Source: Hydractinia symbiolongicarpus (Eukaryota; Cnidaria; Hydrozoa; Anthoathecata; Hydractiniidae). From it: 64,000 bases of DNA. The notes under the pieces were generated by a model, which ran no database searches, was not told the DNA's origin, and worked only from the letters and a program-made list of their open reading frames with translations. Shown piece after piece: positions 22,625 through 34,174 of the stretch. The stretch spans positions 11,863,501 to 11,927,500 of the forward strand of contig NC_079886.1 in NCBI RefSeq assembly GCF_029227915.1. Reading direction: 5' to 3'. The position numbers were made by a program, and so were the translations under genes. Each line of letters starts with the position of its first letter. Position 1 is the stretch's first letter.

Positions 22625-23230
22625 GGGATGATAAAATCAAGGAAATCGCTGCTTAGGCCTAAAGACTATTTCTGCCATGAGGATTTGGATGCTATTTTGG
22701 CTGTAATAGAAGAAAATATTCCCGAGCAAGAAACAGTTTTACTTTAGAGGTTGATGGAATACTTGAGGAAATAGATGTCGTTCCTGCTTCGAATTATCAC
22801 TGTGACAACTGAGAAAAAAGCATGCAAGAGTCAACGTGGTCCTTTTCTTGCATGTGTAAAACCATAAAAAGAACTCCAGAAGAGCAGTTACATCCTGCAT
22901 AAAAAGTTCATGCTAGTGCACGCAAGCTATCCGGAGATAAATGTTATTTATAAAAAATCCGTAAGGAATTTGAAGGATACATTGTTTCTCTTCACGAAGC
23001 CAATGAATATTACGATGTAATGCGCAATACAATTTCTGAGTTTAAGGGAAATGCTGAAAAGTTTTACCCACAGTTTTACAAAAGTATATCGGGTAGATTC
23101 ATTTACAAAAACGTTTGTGGAAGAAGTTCAGTTCTCCTTGGCTATGAGGTATGTGCTAGCCTATCTCACTGACTCAGTTGTGCAAGAATGTGTCGTTCAG
23201 TTTTCTTCACCAACATAGACTGATAAAGCA
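22625..23230 (+). pseudogene. Relic of the P-like element's zinc-finger partner gene
   Basis: Plus-strand translations in several frames parallel the minus-strand gene at 54898-56151. They show an acidic start (DYFCHEDLDAILAVIEENI, compare DFLFEDDFEAVLACLEADE), a decayed C2H2-like finger with a CKSQRG core near 22820 (compare CKSKGG), and KFYPQFYKSISGRF with a following SSVLLGYE block near 23050-23150. Many stops and frameshifts interrupt it, so it is dead. Its 3' end faces the minus-strand transposase relic at 23820-24540, as in the better copy. Function unknown. Confidence 0.65.
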
Positions 23231-23282
23231 AACATATCAAATATTTGAGTGAATATGTGTTTTCAACACTTTAGGACACTTA

Positions 23283-23696
23283 AGGCTAAAATACACGGTA
23301 AGTTTAAACGGACCGTTTAAATGTAAGATAAAAAAAACTTTTTTCGGTTTTATAAGTTTTTTTAAAAGTTGGACATGTTCAACTTTTGCTAAGTTTTTTC
23401 TATTGAAATTAACAGAATGATTAATGAGCTATTGTTTAAACTAAAGATTTGAGCATATTTTTTCAATTTCTAATCATACCGCTTTTTTTCTTCAAACATT
23501 TACCTTGCTGCTGCTATAACAATACCCGCCACGGAATTTTTACGTGTTTTCCTTTGGTATTCATTGTAAAAAGAGAGTTTTTTTAAAAAACTTATACGAT
23601 TTATCTTAATGTGTAGACAGGTATATTACCTGCAACGAAACTAGTTTTTTTCTTACAACTAAACGGTCCGTTTAAACTTACCGTGTACTTTAGCCT
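23283..23696. mobile_element. MITE with TTA target duplication, PIF/Harbinger-like
   Basis: The 414-bp element starts with AGGCTAAAATACACGG and ends with the near-exact reverse complement. The imperfect inverted ends reach about 45 bp and include GGTAAGTTTAAACGGACC. It is flanked by TTA on both sides (23280-23282 and 23697-23699). A 3-bp TWA duplication suggests the PIF/Harbinger superfamily. It lies between the two convergent genes of the P-like relic and has no coding capacity. Confidence 0.8.
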
Positions 23697-23819
23697 TTAG
23701 ACGTTCTAAAACAACTCGGTCTTCAAAGTTTAAACTTGCTATTGGCTGAAAAGCAGACAGTTGAACGAAATTTTGACAGTGATGTTTTGTAAAAGGCAAA
23801 AGATCGTGCAGGTCATCAT

Positions 23820-24540
23820 TGCAGGATAGCGATAGGTCGAAATAGTTTGGATGTGCGAATTGTATTATTATCATACCTAAAGTCATGAATAATGGAAATT
23901 ATCGAACGAAAGGGGCATTACTTGTAGCAGAATTATTTACAACTTTCAATGGATTAACATTGCTTCTGACTAAGAATACTAAGACATGTGTAGCTATTTC
24001 AGCAGGCTTTTGTAGTGCGCTATTGTTCAATTCTGTGTCGCCAAGATACACAAAACCAATCGGATCCCCAGTGTGCTTGTCCTACACAAAAATTCTCTTG
24101 AATTTGACAAGATGGTTGAACCACGCTGGGGTCGGATATAATTTTTGTAGTCACGTAAACGCATGCCACTTGGTAAGATTAAAAAACCGCTGCCACTTTT
24201 CTCGTCATATCTGATGTCATCGTAAACTGCTGGTGATTAAGCTGCTAAGGCGAGACAATACCGGATAATCATCACATCTTTTTTTGAAGATAACAAGTAC
24301 TTTAAAAATTTTCTTAAAAGGGGAAATTTCACTTTTTTCCGCTTGACACATAATATCAGAAAGATCTTGTCAAATATTAACAGGTACAAGCATAGATTTA
24401 CTTTATTACTCAAATCATCCCTGACGAATAGTTTAACACGCATCAGTGAAGTTAATGTTAATGGCACTTTGGTTTTGCAGGTATATCCATGTTGGATAAT
24501 TTCCTTTTCGAGTTCCAAACTTTTTTTTTTCGTTTGGAAT
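23820..24540 (-). pseudogene. P-element-like transposase relic
   Basis: Minus-strand blocks match the 52-55 kb transposase in order: LELEKEIIQHGY (coiled coil), VMIIRYCLALAA, GFLILPSGMRLRDYKNYI (compare GVLVLPSQRTLRDYRNYI), GDPIGFVYLGD and ATHVLVFLVRSNVNPLKVV. After a deletion removing most of the catalytic middle, RYDNNTIRTSKLF is seen at about 23850 (compare [12 protein letters not shown]). The THAP DNA-binding domain was not found. Stops and frameshifts are numerous. The gene faces the zinc-finger partner relic to its left, giving the same convergent layout as the 51.5-56.4 kb element. Confidence 0.7.
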
Positions 24541-25899
24541 TAGAAAAAACAAATGGTTAGGTGATGATACTTCGTTTACAACAATGGTGAAGATAAAGAT
24601 GGTGGTATAGTGAAAATTTTAGCAACAATGTGATTTGGGAAAATACCAGAAGATTTTGGTTGTAATCCAGAAAATAACTAAGAACTTACAAAAGAATACA
24701 AATTGAATAGGGTGACTATCTTTTTTCTTATAAATATGACATGGAACTGTTGTATTCTGAATTGAGAGCCTTGTTGGATAGAAAGGCGTTATCAGTACAA
24801 GCTAAGATTGTTACCCATTGAAAACATCGATTGACAAGAGAGGCAACAGACAATTACTAGGAACGCGACAACTAGTGTTAAGTTACAATAGCCTGTCAGT
24901 TGTTATTCGTATTTGGAATTTTACCAGAATGGGTAAACGGTAGCAAATTATTGGATGGCGAAAGAGGTATAAACTATAGTCTGTTTTCAACATAGATGTT
25001 TTGATTTTCCGTGTCACTAATACCTTTTTAAGATCTAAGGCATAAAATTCCACTCTTTTAATCCTTCATAAACCATTGTTGCACCTCTCAGAGATACTAT
25101 CCTAAATGCCTTAGAGGCTGTTATGCCCCACTTTGTAATAATTGCCCCACTTTGTAATATCTGCCCCACTTTGTAATACCTGCCCCACTTTGTAATTCAT
25201 CGTTGCCCCACTTTGTAATTTTCGGAGCTGCCCCACTTTGTAATAATGTCTTGCCCCACTTTGAAACTTTCGATTTTTCGCATGCTGACCAATATGCAAT
25301 TTTTATGACGTCATCTTTTGTTATGTTATCGGTGTTCTGGATGCTCTCTCTTGTTATTTGCAATGAAACGCGTATCACACGTTAGTAGAATGATTACTTT
25401 TAATTTTTATTAGCAAGCATTGTAACATTACATGCACTGGCTTTCTTTTTGTGAAAAAATGTACTAGCTGAAGTGTTTTCATACCATAACATAACAGAAA
25501 TATAATACAAACAGTAGGTAATGTGTTTTTTGCATAACGTAACATAAGAAATAAACTTGTAGCAATCTTAACATAACATGCAGACTAATCAGTTCGAGGA
25601 TTTCAACCTCAAACTGTCACCTCGGGTATATCTACAAATCAAACTCAGGTAAAAAAGCACTACTTCTAAATAGAATGAAAGAAAGATAAAAAATGTGAAC
25701 AAAGATACGACAATTTCTACCTGCGTGATTTATTGGAAGCAATTTACTTGTCAAAAAACATTAGAACATAAACGAAGACTATCGAAAATAAAAGCTGGAA
25801 TGAATAAAAGACTAAAAATCACTTCTTCGATTTCCACACAATGTTTTCTATTATATACCAACCATAGGCCAGCAGTTGTAAATTTAGCCATGCCGTGTT

Positions 25900-26256
25900 C
25901 TATTTCGGATAGTTCAGGATGATCTTCAGCTCTACCATTCCAGAGAATGAGCCGGCACTTTTTACAATCCTTTGCATTCCCACCCGGATTAAATTTGATG
26001 CTATTCTAGCTTTTTTTAATGGAAGGATCTTTTTATACGGTACGTAAACTCTTGGCAAAAATTTGCGTAATTTTTCGGAATCACAAACAATTCTCCAAAA
26101 TTTACATACGTTTCGCAAGTGTGCATATGTGGCAACGATATGCGAGCCCCAATTGTAATCGCTGCATTGCAATACTAACATCAAGATCGTTTCTATAATT
26201 TCTGGTGACAAATCATCGAAGTTGAAAACTAGAGGGCGAGGTTTTCTTCCCCATGC
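25900..26256 (-). CDS. Cargo gene exon 2: F-box-like domain
   Basis: After a 44-bp intron (26300-26257, GTAGGT...AAATGTAAAG) the frame continues in phase with exon 1 as AWGRKPRPLVFNFDDL. Then comes LSPEIIETILMLVL, a gap, and YAHLRNVCKFWRIVCDS, which resembles an F-box (Leu-Pro/Ser-x-Glu-Ile-x2-Ile-Leu...Val-Cys-x2-Trp). F-box proteins couple substrates to SCF ubiquitin ligases. A basic tail leads to a stop at 25900. The joint of this domain to the preceding region is unusual and could be an exon captured by the transposon. The domain call rests on pattern only. Confidence 0.5.
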   Translation of the reverse strand, partial: AWGRKPRPLVFNFDDLSPEIIETILMLVLQCSDYNWGSHIVATYAHLRNVCKFWRIVCDSEKLRKFLPRVYVPYKKILPLKKARIASNLIRVGMQRIVKSAGSFSGMVELKIILNYPK

Positions 26257-26300
26257 CTTTACATTTAATTTAAAATGATCACAGTATGAAGAAAACCTAC

Positions 26301-26750
26301 CTCATTTGCGGTGACTGGTTGAGGAACTGCTTTGTTGCTGAATTTCACAGTAAATTTTTTAAACTCAGCATCATTTGATGTTATACTGAGAATTTTTCTG
26401 CCACTGATTCCCGCATATCCGTTCGCAGCTCCGTTCCTTAGTTTTTTATATCCAGCGGATTTACTTTTTTTGAATGTTTTCGCTACCACTTTATTTAATT
26501 CACTTTTTTTCAAAACTCGTTTACCGTTTACTCGTTTAAAAAATTAATCCATTCGAATCTACTTTCAGATCATTTTTTAATCTCCAGTATTTGATGTACG
26601 CGCTTCTGTGAGTGGCAGTCCTGTCTTTCACTGGGATTTTGGATTGTCCATCGTTCATTATCAACTCTGCTATTACCTCATACTCGTCCAAAAAACCAAG
26701 TTTATTTGATGCAAGTAATAAATTATCTTTTATGCTAATAATATGCTATA
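26301..26750 (-). CDS. Cargo gene exon 1: integrase-N-terminal-like region (frameshifted)
   Basis: The minus strand is open from about 26750 (KLGFLDEYEVIAEL, VKDRTATHRSAYIKYWRLKN) to about 26550, where a T6 run shifts the frame. It then continues as RVNGKRVLKKSELNKVVAK, GYKKLRNGAANGYAGISGRK and KFSNKAVPQPVTANE. It ends at a donor, GTAGGT at 26300. From memory, the blocks Gly-Tyr-Lys-Lys, Tyr-Ala-Gly-Ile-Ser-x-Arg and Phe-x-Asn-Lys-Ala resemble the region preceding integrase cores in some invertebrate element proteins. No core domain follows here. No ATG was found, so an upstream exon is likely. Function not known. Confidence 0.5.
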
Positions 26751-27360
26751 AACCTCTCTATAACCTACTACAATACAACTAACTTTATCTACTAAAATGC
26801 TACTAACTTTATCAAAACTCACAACAGCTTGATGATTATTATTCAGAAGTTATTTCATTGTTTTGACACCTTGATAATAATGGTGATGCGTGTCGATGCA
26901 GAACTCATGAGAGAATGCTAGCTGGTGATGATAAAATTTTCGAAAATACAAATACAAAACAACATAACACTTTTACTCATTTTTTACTTTTTTACTTTTA
27001 CTTGTTTTCTGAGTTTTCTTTTTTCCAAAAAAAAATCCAACTGCAGCTATAATATTTTAATATACTTTATCACGTGTACAATGTACCTGCAAGCATATAT
27101 TCACTTTATCATTTTTACTAACTTCCAATTTGAGTAGCCTTTCAGTGTGCTTCGTTTTGAATTTATATCGCGCAACCTCCTTCTAAAGCTATTGATAAAT
27201 AAAATAAACCAAAAATTACAAAGTGGGGCAAGACATTATTACAAAGTGGGGCAGCTCCGAAAATTACAAAGTGGGGCAACGATGAATTACAAAGTGGGGC
27301 AGGTATTACAAAGTGGGGCAAGATAATTACAAAGTGGGCCAGGTATTACAAAGTGGGGCA

Positions 27361-28797
27361 AGATAATTGCAAATATCGCGCAATAGTTTTACCAAAGAAA
27401 TGAAAACTTTGCATTAGCTGCCTCAGTTTACCAGCCCTTTGCCAAAAATGTATGAAATGGAATTTATGTAGGCAACTGCGGCAACATTAGCAAAAAAATG
27501 CACCACATTGTTTTTCCTCAAGTTTATCTGATATTATACATAATCGAAGTGGCAACGTTAGGTGGAATACGAAATTTCGTCAAACTCAAAACAAAATAAT
27601 CGATTGAGCATTGTTACCACCATGTTGGTCCTCACTCATTCTCAATTTGACACGCTCTATGTTGCAAGAGTATGGAAATCGTCCATACAATCGATTACTG
27701 ATTCACACCCTGTCAACATGGTTGGACAGCAGAATACTGAATTGAGTGGGTGGATGAGATTTTCCTAGCAGAGCTTGAATATCTCGATATAAGTGAAACA
27801 TATTACATATGCTGAAAGTGATGAGAAAGACGATTCGTATATATGGTACCATAACGATTATACCTATCACGTTCTTGTTTATATTCTTTTTTTTATATAT
27901 ATATACTAAAGGTTTTAGATTTGTCTGAGTGTTAAATGAGTAGCTTCCTATGTTGTATACTATACCAAACCCTTTCTTGTTTTATAGATTGAGATACACT
28001 ATTTAAAGAATCTCAATTGATACCATAATGCTATTTTTACCCCTTGGAAATAACTACTACATCTTGTTTTCGGTACGCATAACAGTCATCAGCACGATCA
28101 AAAAACAAATGAAGTCTAAAACTCGTATATCAGAACGATTTGTATATTAAAAAATACATGTTAATTACGAAGGTATTGTCAAAAAATATGAGAACTTATC
28201 CTGACAACCAAATTTTGGCACGGCCTTAGACTTTGATAAGTCCCAATACATAGTTTGGAACAAATTAGAAGCCTATTAGATACAGTGGAACAACACAATA
28301 TGTATATAATTTTAACAAATTTTAATAACCTCCCGGATTTGAGCCCCTGTTTCTGGTGACCTTGATAGAGCAAAAACCATCCATTTTCTTCATGTACAGA
28401 GATTGGCCTCTTAGTTCCTTGGTTATTACGCACGTCTATAGGCAACTTTAGGAACTCCTCAAACTTATGCGGGGAAAAATTATTATGGCCTTATTTTTGA
28501 GGTTTCGACCTCTATTCGAACAATTTAATCCCGCAAAATTATACTTTTTAGAGCAAATCGCAAAAGTAAGTCCGCCAAAAAAAGACAAGTTTTAAATCAC
28601 TAAAATAAGTTTTGCATTTTATAAAAATAACTATTTATAGCGCAAAATTTTTAAAAAAGTTTTTGAAGACAATGGTATTTCGTTGCGCAGAAACACTTTT
28701 TCGTGTTCTCACTTTTCTCAGGAAATATTAAAACTGCAATGTTAACTTTTTTTCTTAGTGAGAGCAACAAATAGCAGAATTAATTCCGTATTATGCC
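27361..28797. other. No recognised gene
   Basis: Short motif-free frames only (for example 27562-27768 and 28179-28445 on opposite strands). AT-rich sequence with CGCAAAA-rich stretches near 28540-28650 may be an old MITE. Confidence 0.45.
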
Positions 28798-28801
28798 TTA
28801 A

Positions 28802-29706
28802 AGGAGAGGCGAACTGCGCTGCGGCACGGTTGCTGAATAAAAGTTTATGATAAGTGTTGATTTTAAAGACCAGACTGATTGGCTTGCTCGCCTGCTCCAT
28901 AAACTATAACTATAAACCATACATCATTTTGTTTACATTTTTGTGAGTGCGAATTTTTTATAATTGAGTATTTTTACGCAATTGTCAAACGGGTGGCTAA
29001 ATTGAAAAACAATGGGATATATTTCTCTTTTTCGTGATGGTCACGGGGTCAATGTACACAAAGTGATTTAATAAGAAAAATTTGAAGATCAAAATGGCAA
29101 AAATGTTGAGCAACATATTTTTATTATTTTGTACTACTTAACTTGCCAATAAAATAGCGAGTAAAGATAAAGAAAGTAAAAAACCAAGGAAGAAAAATGA
29201 AGCCACCATATTGCACGTTCGATTTCTTATTGAAGGTTTCCGGTCTGTATATTTTTTCAAATTTGGCGCCATCTCATGATAACAAACTTTATCGTCCGAA
29301 GTTGGTGGTAGTATGTTGTGGAAAAGAGACTCAAAACATAAAAAAATATTGTTGTTGGTTATTACAGATATTTCTTTAGTTCAAAGAAATTTAAACAAAG
29401 GTTATAAAAAGCTGTTACTACTATAGTACGTAAAATATTCCTGGTTATCTCAAGTAAAAGATGTTATTTTTGATGTTTACTAAAAAGTACATTTAAAACC
29501 TACTTATTTTCATCCCATACAGCCATGGAATTTCTGTAAAAATGTTGTTAGAAAGATATATAGGTAGTTAGTCGTGAAATATAGTTTTATACTTGGTATT
29601 ATAGTAGTTATCTTAGCAGATTTTAGGATTCAGAAATCTATATATATTTTTCTCTCGCTTAAAATTTATTTTCTGGCTACTGGCTATTTTCTTGTTCGCC
29701 TCTCCT
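28802..29706. mobile_element. TTAA-flanked MITE, 905 bp
   Basis: The ends are AGGAGAGGCGAAC and its perfect reverse complement, directly flanked by TTAA on both sides (28798-28801 and 29707-29710). TTAA duplication points to piggyBac-type transposition, but the terminal sequence differs from the 7474-8036 element, so it is a separate family. No transposase is encoded. Confidence 0.75.
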
Positions 29707-29943
29707 TTAAAAGCTTTCTACTTGCAAATATTTGTTTCGAAAAATAATCATTTCAGGCATTTTCCTTAGCCCAAATGCAGAAATTTCCCTGACCTAATTT
29801 AATTTTTATGCGAATACAATTTTTTGATAAACTGGTGCCACTCTAACAGCTACTCTTAGCATGACTAACGTTCAGTTTTCGACACATTAGGGACAACTAC
29901 AAATACAAGAAAGCTTTCAAAACGTTGTAAAATCGAATATGTC

Positions 29944-30400
29944 TTATGATACGCAACTTAAATTATACATAAAGACTTTTGTCCGTGATTTATTTGCGAC
30001 GTACCTTAACACACAGACAACAAGAAGGTCGCTGAAAAACACACTCCATATATGGTCATCATTCTCAGATACGGGTTCTTGCAAAAACATATTACGAATA
30101 AGCCTACCATCTTTGTTATCGTAAAAACCAATCATATACCTGTTGACCATATTCGGCAGTTTGATGACGTTTGTATAAAGTACAGTCAAAATATCCAAAC
30201 ATTCGTCATAATCAATAGAATGGATAATTTCCGAATGTAGGTACTCAGCTTCAATGTAGTTTACTGTTTTAACAGAACAACCATATCTGGAGCATTTCGG
30301 ATTCTCCTCTAAAGATGATAGCGTAGATGTGAATGTAATCTCAAATAAAGTTGTCATTTCATTCTTCCCGTTGTAAATTTCAGAACCGATCTTCAAGAAA
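29944..30400 (-). CDS. DCAF17: DCAF17, exon 2 (C-terminal)
   Basis: This is the last exon of the DCAF17 homologue. The acceptor is the pyrimidine-rich TGATTTTGCTTTAGAG ending at 30401. Joined to the exon 1 end in phase 2, the frame passes without a break from ...HDKI into TFLKIGSEI. The exon carries SIDYDECLDILTVLY, LIRNMFLQEPV and VFMYNLS, which line up with the vertebrate C-terminal blocks (IVDYEDELDLL and VFSCYVYQM). It ends with TAA at 29944-29946. A candidate polyadenylation signal ATTAAA lies at 29803-29798 (minus strand). There is no frameshift. DCAF17 is a substrate-receptor candidate of the DDB1-CUL4 ubiquitin ligase. Confidence 0.85.
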
Positions 30401-31600
30401 CTCTAAAGCAAAATCAATAAGGGTTATTTTCAAAAATATAAAATAAACCGTAATAAGAAGCAACAAGTGAAAAATCATTTTATGTACTTAACCTTAATAT
30501 TTTGGAGGCAAGAAATGTTGCACAGATACCTTGTTCGAACAACGATTGCAAACAACACATATGAAAAATTGTCTATCTTAAATTGATTCTTCGAACAAGC
30601 GAAATGTAATTGTATCCGTTGTACTGTGTAAACATGTTCGTAAAATTAAATTTGCAACTGCTTCACTTGCTAATAGTCCAGCAGCTTTTAACAGAACTTT
30701 AGGTGCAATTTACTACATAAGGTTTGACCTTTAAAATAGGTTGGTAATATTATAAACAATAAAAATCACATGGTTATGGCAGACCCCTTAAAGACCATGT
30801 TTAGGACTTCAATTTAACCCAATAGGCTACAAACTCCAAATTTTGTACAAGCATTCTTTATCATAGTGGAGTGTGATTGGTCATAAAGTTGATAAAAAAG
30901 TGGGTCTCTGGGCATAGTCAGATTGCCTTTTGCCGCATACCTCTATTTTATATACCTTTTAGAGGGTGAGAATCACAGTGACTATAAGACACAAACTTAA
31001 TATTTGTGTTCTATACTACTTATGTAATGAATGTGTCCCAATAGCAGACCAGACCCCTCACTAAAATCTAAGCTAGGACTCGAATTAGAACTCATAAGGT
31101 GCATACACAAATGTGATTTGGCACTAAGCAAACCAAAATTTACGGTCTCTTGACCAATCAAACAATAGTTAGCGATATCTAATATTCTGAAAGCATGTAA
31201 TAAAATATAAATACATACAACAGTTTAGAACAGCATGATGGGTGTTATTCAACATCAGCATTAACAGACGAGAAATGTCATTCACTTACAATACTCTAGG
31301 AGCTGAAAGCAGTCTCGTATAATAGTCCAAGTGATTAAAAAAAATACTGCCCTTTTTTTATTCATGGTCAGATTTCCGCCATTATGGCGCAAAGGTCAAT
31401 TTTAATTATTTATTTTTAAAAAAAAGTATCTTGTGACCCCTCATTTATTGGCGAATTTTATGCTGAATCAGACAAAATTATACTGACATAGGGTAAAAAT
31501 GGAGTGTTTAAAAGTTACAACTAAATGAATTTAGATATAACTCTTTGTTGTCAAAACAAGATTTATATATTTCGTCAATTACATCCATATCAAAAACGTC
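30401..31600. other. Start of the DCAF17 intron as seen from the 3' end; no gene
   Basis: AT-rich sequence without recognisable domains. The related phrases GCAGACCCCTTA near 30780 and GACCAGACCCCTC near 31045 suggest weak internal duplication. Confidence 0.45.
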
Positions 31601-31609
31601 ATAACTACT

Positions 31610-32588
31610 TTCATGTACTTGATGGGTTAGTACAATTATCTCCACAATTACAATATTTACAACATTGAAATTGCAACTGCCTCCATCTACAAACGAGGTC
31701 AAGTGCACATTTCTTGCAAAAACAAGTGAACGGAAAATTATCTGAAAGATTTTGCTCAGAAGAAATAATTGGCTCCAGGATGCCTTCGTCATTTTCTGCT
31801 ATCCGTAATCTGTTGGAACCAGATGTACTTAATCACTTTCAAATGGTGCGTTATATTGATGTGGTGATAGACCGTGAGACCATGATTAAGATTCCGCCTA
31901 TTCATGCTTACATTTGAGAAATAAACACTCTGCTACGATACCATTTGTTAAAATCGTCCAGCTTTTCATCAGAGCTTCTGCCTCCAAGCTAAATAGGTGT
32001 TTCCTCACGCACATTTTGTCACAACCACTCTATGAACGTTTCTGAAAATAGCAAAAAGAACTACATTCAACCAAAGCTTGCTGCTAAAATTTAAATTTCA
32101 GTCGGTTCATATAAAAATTTAATAGTCAAAAAATATGGATAACAAAGGAGATTTCCATATGTACTTTAAAATTGGGTTTTGTTGGATGATGATGACCAGA
32201 AGCTTTCGACCTCAATAGGCATATGCTGATTATAGTTTGATATTGATACATCGACAGATTTTTCTCGTCTGGCTCGTTCTTTTTCTTTGATGGTTCTTTG
32301 AAGATAGAGATCGAACGCGATGTCTATTCTTGACGCATTTTTCCCTACAAGTGTGAATATGTTCCACATATGGCTGAACATATTTTCATATATCCTAAAT
32401 TTTAACTTTTTAATTGGAACCTTTCTTGAGTATACCATGAAGTCGAAAATAATCATGTTTTTTTGTCCATCGTTTAGGACACATTCTGGGCAGCTGTTTG
32501 CTAACTTTTCTTTATTTCCTGCGATAAGTCGGATTTCACTGCTTTCCCCATAAATCCATCCTTGAATAGGTAATAAGGAATCTTGCAT
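31610..32588 (-). pseudogene. Relic of a widespread invertebrate hypothetical family (Cys-rich C-terminus)
   Basis: Minus-strand remains start with an ATG at 32588 (LLPIQGWIYGESSEIRLIAG). They contain NASRIDIAFDLYLQRTIKE, ERARREKSV and ESFWSSSSNKTQF, stopping at 32166. After a broken middle (CVRKHLFSLEAEALMKSW near 31960), a Cys-rich end appears near 31720-31620 (TCFCKKCAL, then CCKYCNCGDNCTN). From memory, the Arg-Ile-Asp-x-x-Phe-Asp-x-Tyr plus Glu-Arg-x-Arg-Arg pattern followed by a Ser-Ser-Asn-Lys-Thr block and a Cys-rich tail marks a large family of uncharacterised proteins in cnidarians and other animals. Function unknown. It lies within the DCAF17 intron, in the same orientation. Confidence 0.5.
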
Positions 32589-32862
32589 CGCTCAAATTTT
32601 TTTAGTAACCGAAATTTCAAAACAATTCAATAGAAAGTTGCAATGTTAAACGGGCTCTTCTTTGCATATGCAATGATATCTGATATAGCCTTTTGATCCC
32701 GTTAATGACAGATGTTGAAAACTAGAAATGAGTGGAGAATTCGTTATTATAATGGAGTTTGCATGGGGCTTGGAGGAAATCTATGAATTTAGCGTTCTCG
32801 TGTTTAATTAGATTACATTTGCAAAGAGCTTCTTTCCTTTTGGAAAAGCCAATTAGTATATG

Positions 32863-33017
32863 TAATCGCACGTTTACGAGTGCAATTAGGAAATAATCGA
32901 ACGAGTATTTTTTTTTCTGCTTTTAATTTTCCGAGTCTGTTAGGACGAGGATAAATGTAAAAATGAAAAAAAATACGAGTTCGATTATTTCCAATTGCAC
33001 GAGTAAACGTTTGATTA
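32863..33017. repeat. Foldback element with ~50-bp arms
   Basis: TAATCGCACGTTTACGAGTG and the following AATTAGGAAATAATCGAACG, up to a T-run, are mirrored at 32968-33017 with few mismatches. The spacer is about 50 bp. Related ATTGCACTC phrases follow at 33420-33500. Confidence 0.75.
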
Positions 33018-34174
33018 CGAGCTAATCACACAATGAACTATTTTTGTAAGATTAGCACAGGATATCAATTTCAATGTTTTGATTTTTTTATTACCCGATT
33101 TATAATTAGTTCGATTCATTGTAAAGATATCTTTTTTTTGACTTATCATAAAACGCGAGAAAATAAATATTTATGGGTATGAATCCAAAAGCAACAGTAA
33201 TTATTTTAAACGATAAGTAAACATATACAACAGTAAAAATATAATCTTATCACAACACAAAATTAAAACTATGAAATATGTTTACTTCATTCCTCCTCTG
33301 AGGAAGAATAAATGATCAGTCTTTTTTTCTTCTTTTTTTTGGTTCGTGGGAAGTGGTTGTCAATGAAACATTTGTGCAGTTATTAAATAATATAATTCTT
33401 AAATTATCGGCGCTCCTTAAAGAGTGCAGTTAAGATTCTAGAGTGCAATTAAGAAATAATTGCACTCCGCAGAGCGCAATTACGATATAATTTGCACTGT
33501 AGAAGAAGCGCCAACAAGAAAAATAGGTCATCATGTGATTATTTAGTTTATTACATTGTTTTTCTAATGCCATATACATGGGAATACCGCTTCCCCTTCT
33601 CGTTATCTGGAAAACCACAAAATATCACCATCCAAGAATGCTTCGTGCAATACAGGGTTTGTTGTTGCGATAGAAAGATAATCCTCGTAGTACATGGGTA
33701 TCATTCTTTGTAATTTACTCTGCCAAAAGCAAAGAGTAACGGTATGGAACGACAAACTACTGAGAGATAGGGAGATAGAGATAGAGACTCCAGTCAGATT
33801 CTCGGAATGATGCTGTGAGATCTCTCAGGACCGAGTACGTACGTAAAAACATGTCCAAAATTTTTGGAGACATTGTTTTTTCCCCCATGAAATCATTTCT
33901 ACCTTTATCTATTCGTTCAGCATGAAAATAGAATTAATCTTGCCAGTTGCCTTGTTAAGCGACTGTTGTGTTTGCACGCCTTCCGCAGCTCAAATAGGAG
34001 TTTTAAATGCACTACGACACCCCTTCGCAGGACACTCTTTGTATCAGTTTTATTAGGAATTGAAGAGGTTATTCTGCGTGTCTGTTTGTAACAGGCAAAG
34101 TGGATATCGTCATTTTCCTTTGATGTCGCCAAAAAACTTATGTCTAATATGTTAAAATTTCTGACGTTACGGCG
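33018..34174. other. No recognised gene
   Basis: The open frame 33917-34189 (minus) overlaps the start of the repeat at 34175 and shows no known domain. GAGATAGGGAGATAGAGA simple sequence lies near 33765. Confidence 0.45.

Larger units (their letters stand above)
25124..27360. mobile_element. Element with iterated inverted ends (7 + 7 TGCCCCACTTTGTAAT)
   Basis: Seven copies of TGCCCCACTTTGTAAT at 25124-25262 face seven copies of the reverse complement at 27216-27360. The spacers between the inner copies (for example TTCATCGT, TTTCGGAGC and AATGTCT) also match in mirror order, so these are true terminal inverted repeats of about 140 bp, not chance satellites. The interior carries a spliced gene on the minus strand (25900-26750). 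No complete transposase was recognised, and the target-site duplication is unclear. Confidence 0.85.

Noticed and set aside
25111-25378. Two overlapping open frames on the minus strand rich in Lys-Trp-Gly and Gln-Ser-Gly-Ala
   Set aside because: They are translations of the TGCCCCACTTTGTAAT iterons, not genes.
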